Below, piece by piece: positions 24,712 through 35,586 of a DNA stretch of 64,000 nucleotides. The stretch spans positions 1,302,001-1,366,000 of the forward strand of contig JAJTTP010000010.1 in assembly GCA_023313575.1 (NCBI GenBank), read 5' to 3'. The notes beneath the pieces were generated by a model. The model did not search any database, was not told the origin of the DNA, and worked only from the letters and a program-made list of their open reading frames with translations. Position 1 is the first letter of the stretch; each line of letters starts with the position of its first letter. Position numbers and translations under genes: made by a program. This DNA comes from Eutypella sp. D-1 (taxonomy: Eukaryota > Ascomycota > Sordariomycetes > Xylariales > Diatrypaceae).

Positions 24712-26313
24712 CTATAAATTCGCGAGGCGTGGCTTTTCCCCAGTATCAACAGTCGAGGCCTCTCTCGCCTCCGCATTCAGCCTCCTCCACATTTTCTTCC
24801 TCCTCTCGTGGCCCTCCATGAACCTAACCTCCCACTCCTTGTCGAACGACGGCAGGGCCCTCCCCTTACCATCGCGGGGTGGTCCGGCCAGGGTCCTCAG
24901 GGTCTCGAAGTAGTCCTCGAAGTCGGGGAAGACGAGGGTGAACTTGGGGCCGTCGCCCCTGTCGCGGACGCGGTCTCGCTCCCAGCGGTCGCGCTCCTCG
25001 AGGGGCGGCAGCACGCCGCGGCCCGCGAGCAGCGACGCGGCGTACACGGCCTGCCACTCGAATATCTTGAAGGTGAGACCCGCGCCGACCGCGCCGACGA
25101 ACAGCAGCGTCGCGTCCGCGTCGCCTCGCCATACCACGTGTTGATATAGCCCCGGCACGCGGTTGTTGCGCACGCCCACCTGCGGCAGGAACGGAAGCGT
25201 CCACGTGTACCCGGTCCCGAAGATGAGGTGGTCGACCCCCGCCACCGACGTGCCGTCCACGAAGTGCACTGTCCGTGTGGCCGCGTCAACCTGCGCGATG
25301 GTTGGGTGCTTGGATATTGAGGGGTGCTGGAAGGCCTCGTCTCCGAAGTAGCCGTTCGCGTTGCGCCCGATCATGACGGCATGGACTGGTGTTTCCGCGC
25401 TCTGCGTCAGATCGACGGCGATGTCTGCTGCCGAGACGGAGGCACCAACTACCACAACACGCTTTCCAAGTCGGTTTATTGTCAGCCTGTCTCTACCAAA
25501 CATCGTCGAAAAACGGGTATGTGGATTCTCACCTTTCCTTTTAAAGCATCCCGTCCTCGGAAATGCTTACTATGAACCACGCTCCCGGGCCTACTCCTCT
25601 CGAGCTCCTCGAGACCATCGATGTGGGGCACGTAGGGGACCCAGTAGTGGCCGCTGGCGACGACGACAGCGTCGAACCACTCCACCCACCAGTAGTCAAG
25701 GCGCGCGCCGCCCTTCCTCAGCGTCAGCTTCCACTTATCGCCGACCTTCTCCACGAGCTCCACGGTGGTGTTGTACTCCACGAGGTCCGGGTACCCGTTC
25801 CGGTCGACCAGATCCCGCACGTAGCGCTGCAGCACGCTGTAGTGGCGGAACGGCGTGTCGGCGCCGTGGAGCGAGACCGAGAGCGCCGTCTTGTCGGCCG
25901 GGATGTCCTCCTGGCTGAACTGCATCGCGCGGTAGTCCACGTTGGTCTCCATGTAGGGGTAGATGGAGGACTCGGCGTACCGCGGCTGCGGGGCCGGCGG
26001 TGTCTGGGCCGGCAGAACCGGGGGTACCGGCAGGGGTTTGTCCGCCGCGCGGGACGACAAGGCCTGCAGCTCCGTGAGGCGCGGCGGCGGCTCTTTATTG
26101 TCGATCCTACCCCAGTCGAGTCAGTTATTTTGTAATGTGCTCGGCACGCTACTAATTACCCCCCTAACGACAATTTACTAACCAACATCCCCCAGCGGCC
26201 TCCCTACGTTCAAAGACCCGGATCACATCAAACGCCTTCTCCCGCACGAGCGCATCGATCGTTATGGCTCCGGCCGGCCCGGCACCGATTACCGCCACGC
26301 TCTTCACCACCAT
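24712..26313 (-). CDS. Flavin-containing monooxygenase (FMO-like)
   Basis: 484 residues from exons 26313-26183, 26106-25533 and 25461-24712. The N terminus MVVKSVAVIGAGPAG carries the FAD dinucleotide-binding motif (G10-x-G-xx-G15). Residues near 170-230 include VVVASGHYWVPYVPHIDG and the FMO-type KHFRGRDA; the second Rossmann motif VVVVGASVSAADIAVDL (from 237) binds NADPH. The late motif LIFGTGYTWTLPFLP corresponds to the FATGY segment. Such enzymes oxygenate soft N or S nucleophiles or act in secondary metabolism; no biosynthetic partner genes are nearby. Intron 2 ends with an AAG acceptor, the only site that keeps the K-G-K-R-V-V-V-V-G frame. It is more GC-rich than the AAA gene beside it. 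Confidence 0.93.
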
Positions 26314-27068
26314 GCTTGTCGAAAGCTCGCAGCTGCACAAACTAATTTTTATCTTCGGATTATGGTATAGGGAAGAGGAAGAAGACGTCTAATCAAGGCG
26401 GGCCACAGCACGGATGTCCTTTTTTCATTTATTTTTCTTTTTACAAGATATCAGCCATGATTACGTGTTTTTTCGTCGTTCGGACGACAGGAGAGACGAG
26501 CCTCAATATGGCACCAGGGCCCAGGCGATCATTCTGCATAGTACGACGCTCTCGAGCGCCAGCGCAACCTAGAGCCCTAGGCCCCATGCCTAGGGTGAAG
26601 ATGAACGATAGCGTCTCGAGACTGCCCCATAGCATCATCACATCTCTATATTGCGTGATGAGTTGTTATCTTCACCTACCCAAGGAACTGGGTATTGGTC
26701 CTTTACCCCACCTTTCGGAATTGCGACTGGTAGGATGGGCTATCCCATCGGAGAGGTTGCATGTGATATCCAACCAATTTCCGTGTTACCTACTTAAAAA
26801 TCCTCATGCAGGTGTGGTGTCGCATCTGCCAAAGAAACCGAGAAGTTGAACTTTCGAAGACATAAATCGGACAACTACTACCCGGGTAGATCCATATCAA
26901 TGTAGAAAGCGAAATACTCAGGGCGACCAGGGTAACCAGAGTAACCACTTACTCCATTACGGAGTGCATCTTACACCTACCATGGCGAATGGCCCTCTAC
27001 AGTTCGGACGCTCAGAAACCAAGGTGATGGCGGCGACGATCTAGACGAATTGATGGGTCGACGGTGGA
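26314..27068. other. Intergenic, FMO upstream region
   Basis: No gene recognised. Contains a CCTAGAGCCCTAGG...CCTAGG cluster near 26570-26595. Confidence 0.5.
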
Positions 27069-27333
27069 TTAGACCCGGTCCACGTCGCCCTGCAGCCACA
27101 ACACATACCTCTCTATCTCGGCCTGGGGAGATCCTGCGAAAGCTCGCGCCCCTAAGTATTCGTCCGGAGCGTCTTCCTCGCACCACTTAACCGCCTCCCT
27201 GTATTCCCCAGACGCACATCTCTGCCGCCTTCCCGGGGAAAACCCCGTAACTAATAGACACGCACGGCTTCTGAAGAAGATTCGGAGTGTCCAGGTCTAT
27301 GAGATCCCAAACTCCGAGAAACCCTGCGCGCAG
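27069..27333 (-). pseudogene. Frameshifted relic of a last exon, family not recognised
   Basis: On the minus strand an acceptor-like TTACAG (27339-27334) is followed by a protein-like frame (QLRAGFLGVWDLIDLDTPNL, then QKPCVSISYGVFPGKAAEM). This frame stops at once, while the +1 frame continues ASGEYREAVKWCEEDAPDEY, then ARAFAGSPQAEIERYVLWL and ends GDVDRV-stop. The switch near 27215 has no donor/acceptor pair, so a single-base indel is the simplest reading. No upstream exons are visible. I do not recognise the family. Confidence 0.4.
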
Positions 27334-27806
27334 CTGTAATTTAATGTATCACTCGGGTAAAGGGGACATTCGATATGAAATCACCACGTGGGATTGGAGA
27401 TTGGGGTGCCCCTATTAGTGATCCCTAGCGCACCTAAGTAAGGGTAGTCTCCAGCTGGTAGAATAAGGTTATCGAATAACTGTTCTTATCGATAGCGTAG
27501 CTGTTATCGCCTATGAAGTTAACTCTTTCAGATGGTTACGTAGGCGTTAACGCGCTGAGACGTTACTTAGCTAGGTAGCTTGTAAGTGATGTAAGTTGGT
27601 CGCTTCCATAACTACCTACTTATCTACCCTCAATGCGCCAATGCGATGAAGCCATCATGATCGCGACGTAGGAGTTATACACACTCTTTACACCTACCAT
27701 TGACCGTGCAAGATGTCAATCTCGTTAATGTAGAATAAATAATACCAGAAAAGTTCAGACGAGACCTCAAGCAGAAAAAGAGGCCGAATCAAACCTCAAA
27801 CCAACA
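27334..27806. other. Intergenic, ARV1 upstream region
   Basis: About 470 bp, AT-rich, no gene seen; should contain the ARV1 promoter. Confidence 0.55.
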
Positions 27807-28849
27807 ATGCCGATCTGCATCGAGTGCCGGACGCCGGTGAAGACGCTCTGGACGCAATACAAGGGGGCGGGGGACCCGTCGAGCGGGCACAACATCCGGC
27901 TGACGGTATGCAAGAACTGCGGGCGGTTCTGCGACAAGTACGTCGAGCATGACTTCGTCGTGCTCTTCATCGACCTCGTCCTCATCAAGCCCCAGGTCTA
28001 CCGCCACCTGCTGCACAACACCCTCATGCGCGACGGTGATAAGTTCGATGTGCGTTCCTTTCTAAAGAAATATTCGTAGTCTTACTGATCATATATATAT
28101 ATATATGTATAGCCCTCCATCATCCGTCTCGGCACCTTGCTCCTCCTGTTCGACGTCTACCTGACCTGGGCGCGCATCGAGAAGCAGTCGGTCCCCGAGC
28201 CCGGGTCTTCCTCACAGACGAGTAACTTGGGCAGTCTGGCACAACAGCCCATTGTGTTCCAATACATGTTCTTCCGTAAGTGTAACACATATCTTCCTAT
28301 TCATCAATAGTATATATCTATCCGCGGTCCTAGTAGAACTAACGAGATCTTTTGCTTTTCCTTCCCCCCTTCTCTTCTACGACAGTGATCCTCTGCTCCT
28401 TCTCAACACTAGCCTTCCACCTAAGCATCCGATTCCTCGCATCGTCACGCCTATCACCACTCTCCCTAAGCGGGGTGCTGCGGGCGCCGTGGCCGCGGCC
28501 GAACTCGGTATCGACGGCGCTCCTCGTATCGTCCTCCACAAAACTCTTCCCGATCCTGATGGTGATCTGGGACTACGACGTGCCGGCGGCGGCGCGCAGC
28601 CTCGGCTGGGCCGTCGTGGCAAACAACGTCGAGGCCCTCGAGATCCTCCTCGACTGCGGCTACGGCCCCGCCGTCATCCTCGCTGCCGCCGGCGCCGTCG
28701 CCCGCTGGCTCGTCGGCCGCGCCGTCCTCTGGGCCGCTGGCCTCGACTGGGTCGATTCTATCGCCGGCATGGGCGAGACCGACGGTAGGGCCCTCTGGGC
28801 CCTCCTCGGTCACGCTAAGGAGTGGGCTGGTCGCCTCGCTGTTGGGTAG
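27807..28849 (+). CDS. ARV1: Arv1 family ER lipid-homeostasis protein
   Basis: 289 residues from exons 27807-28049, 28113-28275 and 28386-28849. The Arv1 homology domain is plain: MPICIECRTPVKTLW with the first CxxC (C4, C7), then RLTVCKNCGRFCDKYVEHD with the second Cys pair, and LIKPQVYRHLLHN. Several hydrophobic membrane segments follow (LLLLFDVYLTWA; ILCSFSTLAFHL; LFPILMVIWDY; Ala-rich C-terminal helices). Arv1 is an ER/Golgi multi-pass protein needed for sterol distribution and GPI-anchor intermediates in yeast. The C-terminal third is rich in Ala/Gly/Leu and strongly G/C-biased, so many false frames overlap it. Intron 1 ends after an AT repeat (28090-28107). Confidence 0.93.
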
Positions 28850-29603
28850 TTGGTCGGTCGGTCGGTTGGACAGGGAAGTTATGGGAGAGAGCGGCTGAAT
28901 GGTTTTTGTGTGTTGACTGTTTTTGGTTGCGTGGTCTACGAGCTCTTATGAACACATACCTTAATATACCCGCATCGGTTTTGGCATTATAATTGAACTT
29001 TCCGCATGGTGGCTCTATACCCTGCAGGGAGTGAGAGAAAAAGAAAACAAATGCTCTTCTGTATATTTCGTACATTGGTTATGCTTGAAATAATGATAAT
29101 AGACCCTCGGCCCCCTGTATTCCGAAACGCCGAATAAAATAAAAAGGGGAAGAAAAGGTGATAGACATACGGACAGACTGCTTAGCTGCCCGCCATCATC
29201 GTACATTATGCCGGCCTCCTTCTGGCCCCATCTCTCAGCATATGTCCAACGTCCCATGCTCTTGGTCCTTCTGTCCGTATTGGCCGAATTGTTTGTTCTC
29301 GCTTGCTCAAAACATCGCTTCTTTCCCCCGACCAGTCGGCTGTGAATAGATCTTTTACCATCAAAACCGATCCGTCTCGGGCTCATTGAGGATATTCACG
29401 CGACCGCATCCACCATGCGCCCGTCGTTTTCTTCTTCCTCCCAACTAGTCCCTTGGGTCTTCCGTGCGCTAGCAACCGATTCGGGGTTTTGTCGAGATCA
29501 CGCGTTTTAATCATAGTGGCGGGTCGCGTTGGTCCTGAGCTACCCCCTAACCCCCTCGTTCTCCAGGAACCTCCCCTTCCTTCTCCTCTACCTCTTTATT
29601 CCC
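28850..29603. other. Convergent 3' region of ARV1 and VMA9
   Basis: 750 bp with GGTCGGTCGGTCGGTTGG just after the ARV1 stop. No gene recognised. Confidence 0.5.
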
Positions 29604-30165
29604 TCATTCGCTCACAAAGTCTTCGCGCACGTCGTTCCGCCTCGGCTCGATCAGGGGGTGTAGCTGCGCCATGAAGGTGATGAACCACATCAGGTAACAG
29701 CTGGCGAAGGCGAGGATCAGGGACGAGCGCCAGGTTCTGTTAAAGGGGGGAAGGTCAGCATCGATATATTAGCAAAATTAAATAAGGCCTAGGCCTCAGC
29801 CTCTCTCTTTCTCTCTCCATCGTCTAACGCTCCACCTCAGATGATTCCATCGCCGCTCTAGATCTACGACCGGGAAGTCGGAGAGTGGTTGCCGGGGCAG
29901 ATGATCGTAGCAAGAAAAGGGCGCGTAGGGGGGTTGATCGGTGGCAAGAAGGCAAAAGAACGTACGTTTGGTTTTCGCCCTTGGGGGAGAGGAACCATGC
30001 GCCGACGGACATGGCGACGACGATAATCAAGCCGATGAAGACGCTGTACCTGTAAGTCCAGAATGATGAGGCCAGTGTGTCAGCATTCTGTCCCCCGGTG
30101 ACAATGCTAGATATTGTCCGCCAAAAAGAGACAAAAAAACCCATCAGAACTTACCCTCCAGCCAT
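29604..30165 (-). CDS. VMA9: V-type proton ATPase subunit e (Vma9)
   Basis: 75 residues from exons 30165-30155, 30049-29966 and 29736-29604, too fragmented to show as a long open frame. The first exon is 11 nt (M-A-G-G); exon 2 gives YSVFIGLIIVVAMSVGAWFL, SPKGENQ; exon 3 gives TWRSSLILAFASCYLMWFI and QLHPLIEPRR. The two membrane helices and the PKG loop identify subunit e of the V0 sector, which acidifies vacuole and Golgi. All splice sites are canonical (GTAAGT, GTACGT donors; ACAG acceptors) and the reading frame closes at a TGA after DFVSE. Length matches fungal Vma9. Confidence 0.94.
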
Positions 30166-30808
30166 GGTGTTGATTAGGGTGTCGTCGTGTCTTAAGAGAA
30201 GGATGGTATGCTGTTATGGGGAGAGAGGACGGGGGGCGCGTTAGTATAGTTTTATTCGTATGTATTCGTACGTAGTCGTATATTGTATAGGGTAGTACGG
30301 TCGCAGAGAGGATGATACTCGAGTAGATCTAAAGTTCGCGATGCTGTAAATGGTAGAGTTGATAGTTAGAGGTGAGTTTACACGGAGGTAGCTGGGCTGG
30401 GCAACTGTAGGTATGTTGTAGCTTGAGTGTACGTAGTGCTACTACGTACCGGTATGTACAGGTAGGAGGTTGCAGTGCCTGCAGGTGAGTGCATGGAGTC
30501 TAAATTTGCCAAGACTCTCTTAGTCATCTCATACCGTATCCTGTTTAGGTACATAATACCACCAAACTGATCGAACCCCCACCCCTAACCCTAACACTAC
30601 GAGATAGATATATCATAACGAGGATAACTTGACCTCTGAGATCTACTGGCAGCTCTACTGACAGCTCTCACAAGTAGAAGACAGGTATATAATGGTTATA
30701 GGCATCTGTTTCGTATTCATGGCCGGGTTTCCAAATTCGCATGCTTCGTAGCCATCGTGATATTCCATTCGTAAAATCTATCTAAGTAAGCTCTACCTAC
30801 CTAGGTAG
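30166..30808. other. Intergenic, VMA9 upstream
   Basis: Contains GTATTCGTACGTAGTCGTA repeats near 30260 and two telomere-like CCCTAA units at 30583-30595, too few to call a telomeric tract. No gene seen. Confidence 0.5.
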
Positions 30809-31931
30809 TTACGCATCATTCTCATACTTAAGCCCGGCGTTCTTCCTGACGGCGCCGTAAATGCCCGCGACGTCGCCCTTGTCGCCGCCCGCGTGGTCCG
30901 CCACCACCTGGAGGTGTTCGTCGATGACGGCGGCGTGCCGCAGCTCCATGCCGGCGGACGCGGCGAGGTTCCGCGCGTGCGCGATGTCCTTGCGCGCGTT
31001 GTCCGCCGAGAAGAGCGGCTCCTCCGCCCGCCAGTACGTCCCGCTGATCATCCGCTCAGCGTACGCGCTGTACGGTCCCCCGAACATCCCGTCCACCAGC
31101 TGCTTGACCGCGCCCGCGCCCACCCCCGTCCGCTCCGCCATCGTGAGCCCCTCCCCCAGGATCGAGATCATGTTCATCACGAACGTGTTGCCGATCAGCT
31201 TCAGCTTCAGCGACTGCCCCTGCGCCTGGTCCTCGAATGGGATCTCCGCCTTGCCCATCACCCCCTTGATGTACGGCCGCAGGCTCTCGATTCCCGTCTT
31301 CGGCCCCGCCGGCACGAAGATCAACTGCCCCGCCGCCGCCGCTGCCGGCGGTCCGAACTAAATCCCCCCCCCATATCACCGATTAGATTCCACGGGAGTT
31401 CTTCCGGTCCGGGGGTTAAGCATAGAAGCATGGACTTACCACGGGACAAGCGAGATACTGGGCGCCGGCTGCCTCGACGTCGCGTGCGATCTGCTCCGTC
31501 GTGTCCGGGTGGATCGTGGAGCACTCGACGAACAGCTTACCCTTGACGTCGACCCGGAGAACGGTTTCAAACACGGCGCGCGCCGCCGCGTCGTTGCTCA
31601 CGATGCTAAAGATGATGTCCGCCCTCTTGACGCCCTCCTCGATCGAGTCCACGATCTCGGTCTTGCCGCCGGGGAACTCGCCCGCGACGTCTTCGGACCG
31701 CTTCCTCGTCCGGTTGTACAGCAGAACGGGCTGGTCCAGGTTTCCCTTCTCCACCAGGTTCTTCACCATGCCCTAGAAAATTCCTCATGTCAGTCCTGAT
31801 ATATTACCCTATCACACACAAGGTATATATAGTATAGAGTAAAGCGTATAGTTCTGTGGGTGTAAGTTGAGGTGGGGCATACTCACCCTACCCATGTTTC
31901 CGAGGCCAATCCAGAGAATTTGAGGCGCCAT
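30809..31931 (-). CDS. 3-hydroxyisobutyrate dehydrogenase-like / beta-hydroxyacid dehydrogenase
   Basis: 308 residues from exons 31931-31887, 31772-31440 and 31357-30809, all phase 0. Exon 1 has the opening MAPQILWIGLGNMG, the GxGxMG dinucleotide-binding motif of the 6-phosphogluconate/3-hydroxyisobutyrate dehydrogenase family. Exon 2 has LLYNRT and SIVSNDAA, and ends near CSTIHPDTTEQIA, the substrate-binding segment. Exon 3 carries KLIGNTFVMNM, with the conserved catalytic Lys and Asn spaced K-x3-N, and a C-terminal all-helical domain. Family members oxidise 3-hydroxyisobutyrate, tartronate semialdehyde or succinic semialdehyde; the exact substrate cannot be read. There is no mitochondrial presequence, so it is likely cytosolic and not the valine-pathway enzyme. 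Confidence 0.9.
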
Positions 31932-32902
31932 CTTCTCTTAATGCTGCGTGACAAAAACTCTTGGTCTATATTGTCTAATACGTCTGGTGATCTATGCGAT
32001 GAATTCAGGACGTTCTTCTTGTCTATACGCAGATTTGAAAACAGCAGAAACAAATGAAAGCTACGTTCAAGATTGGCTTGGATATGCTTATTCCCGAAGA
32101 GTGGATTAGCGTGGGGTTTAGTAGTAACCCCTATGTCTCCTACTTATGTCCGTATCTAAGGAAATATCTATGTCGTTCACTAAGGCGCAGAATACTACTC
32201 AACCTAGTCCTAGCAGGTTTCACTACAAATCGGAGACAATAGTGGCACCGATCATCGGATTGGAGATACTGGAATCGCTCCATTTAGGATCATATACCTA
32301 GCACTGCGCAAAGGTACTTTCCACTTCCTACCGTTACGACAACGGAGGTCGGAGCCAATTGTATCCGGATCTTATTGTAGTGCCCTGCCCCCCTTAGAGA
32401 TGACGTTACGATCGCCCCGCAGAAACGCGGCAGCCGGGAAGAGTCGGCAGTGAACCTATAAATCTTCGATCTTTATTTATACCGAACTATCACATTGACA
32501 ACCCGGAAAAAATATTTTATCCACGTTAGAGCTTTTACTTAGCTTACATATGTAGACCTATTTGGACGGGGACCAACCAAGTACCACGCATTACGCAACC
32601 AGGCTTCCACATCAGCTATGAAATGTTTACCAACTACCATCCAAGCTCCTAAGCCTATGGTCGGATTAGAAGATATTGCCACACTTTGGCCCCTTTCCAT
32701 TGCTCCGGTCAACCCTGCAGCAGTACTAAAGTGCTCCTTCCATATAGACGCTTGTAAGACCAGCTAGATGGAGCACTAAGACATCATTAATACATGGACT
32801 TGGGCCACCACATATCATCCTTTACCCATACACTGCTCTAACCCCTATCTACTCTGCCGACATCTGTAGCCACGAAGGTAGTCATGGTTCGAGGACGTCA
32901 CG
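31932..32902. other. Divergent intergenic region
   Basis: 970 bp of AT-richer DNA between the dehydrogenase and the radical SAM gene; no gene recognised. It should hold both promoters. Confidence 0.5.
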
Positions 32903-34048
32903 ATGTTATCAAGTAGGATCCGGATACGAAGCACCTTAGGAACATATCACCACATACTTCGCAGCCGTCCGCAACAGCAGCAGCAGCAGAGTCGGAGGCC
33001 CCTCCACCTGGCGCCCCCGTTTCTGCTGGACGACTACACGCCGCGGTACCTGCAGCTCTCCTCGGCAGACGCGGCGCGGAAGCGTTCGCGGGCGTACGCG
33101 CACCTGCGAAACTGCAACCTCTGCCCGCGGCGGTGCGGGGTGAACCGGTACGAGACAACGGGGCTGTGTCTGGTGGGAACGACGGCCAAGGTGAACACGG
33201 TAGCGCCGCACTTCGGGGAGGAGCCGTGCCTGCAGGGCCACAACGGCAGCGGGTCCGTGTTCTTCGCCGGCTGCAACCTGCGCTGCAGCTTCTGCCAGAA
33301 CCACGACATCGCGCACCGCGGCGACAAGGGGTTCGACCTCGACCCCGAGCAGCTCGCCGACTGGTACCTCAAGCTGCAGGAGGTCGGGCACGTGCACAAC
33401 ATCAACCTCGTCACGCCGGAGCACGTGGTGCCGCAGGTGGCGCTGTCGATACTGGCGGCGCGCGACCTCGGCCTGCGCGTGCCCATCGTGTACAACACGA
33501 GCGCGTTCGACGCGCTGGAGTCCATCGAGCTGCTCGACGGCCTCGTCGACATCTACCTGCCCGACTTCAAGGTCTGGGAGCCCGCGACCTCTCGCCGCCT
33601 GCTCAAAGCCGACGACTACGCCGCCGCGGCGTGCGAGAGCGTCCGCGCCATGCACGCCCAGGTCGGCGACCTCTGCTTCACCGGCGACGGCCTCGCCAAG
33701 CGCGGCCTCCTCGTCCGCCACCTCGTCATGCCCGGCCTCGAGGCCGAGAGCGCCCAGATCATGCGCTTCCTCGCCGACCACGTCTCCCGCGACGTCTTCG
33801 TCAACATCATGGAGCAGTACCGCCCCGACGCCCACGTTGGCAAGCCGAAGCGGAGGGCTGCGTCCACCAAGAAGGATGGAGACGGTGGCGCCGACTCGGA
33901 AGCGGAGACCGGGAGGGAGGAGGTCCGATACGCGGACATCAACCGCGCCGTCACGCGGGACGAGATCTCCGTCGTCCGGAAGGCGGCCGAGGAAGCTGGA
34001 ATCTGGCGCTTCTGTGACCCGCCCAAGCATGATGGATTTGCTATCTAA
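32903..34048 (+). CDS. PflX-type radical SAM protein (COG1313), intronless
   Basis: 381 residues in one exon. The radical SAM cluster motif is CNLRCSFC (C124, C128, C131), and before it lies the Cys module typical of the PflX/COG1313 group: CNLCPRRC (C71, C74, C78) and C89. NINLVTPEHV and VDIYLPDFKVWEP are further family motifs. The family is annotated as pyruvate formate-lyase-activating-like but its function is unresolved, and no glycyl radical enzyme gene is in the window. The N terminus (MLSSRIRIRSTLG, Arg-rich, no acids for 40 residues, Gln run) looks like a mitochondrial presequence, which would fit Fe-S cluster supply. A Lys/Asp/Glu-rich insertion lies near residues 310-335. Bacterial origin by ancient transfer is plausible from the family distribution and lack of introns, but not shown. 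Confidence 0.88.
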   Translation: MLSSRIRIRSTLGTYHHILRSRPQQQQQQSRRPLHLAPPFLLDDYTPRYLQLSSADAARKRSRAYAHLRNCNLCPRRCGVNRYETTGLCLVGTTAKVNTVAPHFGEEPCLQGHNGSGSVFFAGCNLRCSFCQNHDIAHRGDKGFDLDPEQLADWYLKLQEVGHVHNINLVTPEHVVPQVALSILAARDLGLRVPIVYNTSAFDALESIELLDGLVDIYLPDFKVWEPATSRRLLKADDYAAAACESVRAMHAQVGDLCFTGDGLAKRGLLVRHLVMPGLEAESAQIMRFLADHVSRDVFVNIMEQYRPDAHVGKPKRRAASTKKDGDGGADSEAETGREEVRYADINRAVTRDEISVVRKAAEEAGIWRFCDPPKHDGFAI

Positions 34049-35586
34049 GCGTCCGCTACGGCATGAACCCCCTCTGTGTGGACATGTGCCTTTCCTCAGA
34101 ACTGACGCTGGCACACGCGTGTTCATGCTAATCATCTAACACTGAACCCCGATATAAACAGGAAGACACTGGTAGGGCCACCTTTACTGGTGAGTGCGAC
34201 TGTTGGTTGTTAGTGGTCACTGGTATGGACCTACATACCAGTAGGAAGTACCTATGTACCTATCTCCCGTTTATATAAAGGATATGGGCTTCGCCCATAT
34301 CCCTCAAAGATAGATCTTAGACCTTAGACCAGAATACCACACCAGTCTCACCACCTTTCGTTATTGTTATTGTTATCTGTTTCTTTTACGTACGTACCTA
34401 CCAACAGCGACCTCACAGTAATGGCCATCTCGAGCGCTTCGCCGAATCACTGGAAGCGTTAATGGTATTGAAACTATATAACAGAAAGCGTGAAATAGAT
34501 ATAATATAGATTTATTTCTAGGGAGCAAAAGGAGTGGCTATCTAAGGGGGTCGATCCATCCTATATATATCCAAAGGGGCCAGGATACCTTCATCCAAAT
34601 ATTCTACGACTTTCATACCCCTATAACTAGGCCTCTTTTAACACATCCGAGAAATCCGGATAACTTCAGGTTCTAAGTTTGGGTATTGTGATAATATATT
34701 AATGTATTTTAACAAAGCAGTTGCGTATAGTTCGAGGGCATGCTCCCTAATTGCATATGCACATATACATGCTATGTCACGAGCCAGACAGAAACGAACT
34801 CCGGTGATATGCCCCTTATAAATAAACCTCCTTGAGAAGGAAGGCTTTACTAAATAACTACATTTTGCCTCGACTTTAAGCCATAGTGAGCTTGTTGAGC
34901 CAACAATGCCATTTTAGGGCCAGTCGGTCTGATGCAATGCTCGTCGGGCGTTGGACAAGCCACCATCTGCCGAAAATTAATAAAAACAGTGTTCAGTTAA
35001 TTATTTCATAAACCTTTAGTACTTGAAACTAGTCTACAAAAGTTGTATAATCACTTTTTTGTTTTTCAAGTAATCATTCCATTTCTAGATTATACGGCAA
35101 AGAATTATAGTTATTACGGTTCGAGTGAACCAAACCGATTGATTGTATACCTATACTTCGTATATAGATATGTGGCTCACTAATTTTGTCCAGTGCCTGC
35201 CTATCAAGCCTAGCAGCCTTAAATACATAGCCCGTGCTAAAGCCCCAGTAGCTGGCTAATAATGTTTTAATGCAATTAAAAAGGGTCGTTGACAGCTATA
35301 CCTCATATGTACCCACTCCCCCAGGAATAAGCTCGAGGAGAAGACAACGTGAGAGGACTCCTCGAATCTGTTTATGCCCTGTTTACTTCTTCGCAGGTAT
35401 CTCACGTGATAATGCGAATTGGATATCTCTGCAGTTAAAAAAAGGAAAAGAAGAGGAAAAAAATCCCCGAAGGGCGAGTTTGAGGCTCTTGTCTTTTGTT
35501 GTATTATTTCCGACCAATCATCACTCTGGGAAACAGAAAAGAAGAGGGAGGAGGGAAGGAAGAAAGAAGAAGGAAATCCGGGAAAG
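34049..35586. other. 1.5-kb AT-rich intergenic region
   Basis: No gene recognised. It contains a perfect short hairpin (34280-34302) and clusters of TACC/GGTA repeats near 34200-34262. Confidence 0.5.
34280..34302. repeat. Perfect 10-bp inverted repeat, 3-nt loop
   Basis: GGATATGGGC, loop TTC, GCCCATATCC. Could form a stable hairpin 230 bp after the radical SAM stop; role unknown. Confidence 0.8.

Noticed and set aside
30583..30595. Telomere-like CCCTAA repeats
   Set aside because: Only two units, expected by chance, and flanked by ordinary genes.
33133..34017. Alternative frames and a 399-residue minus-strand frame over the radical SAM gene
   Set aside because: Arg/Ala-rich shadow translations caused by G/C-biased third positions; the called frame has both Cys motifs.
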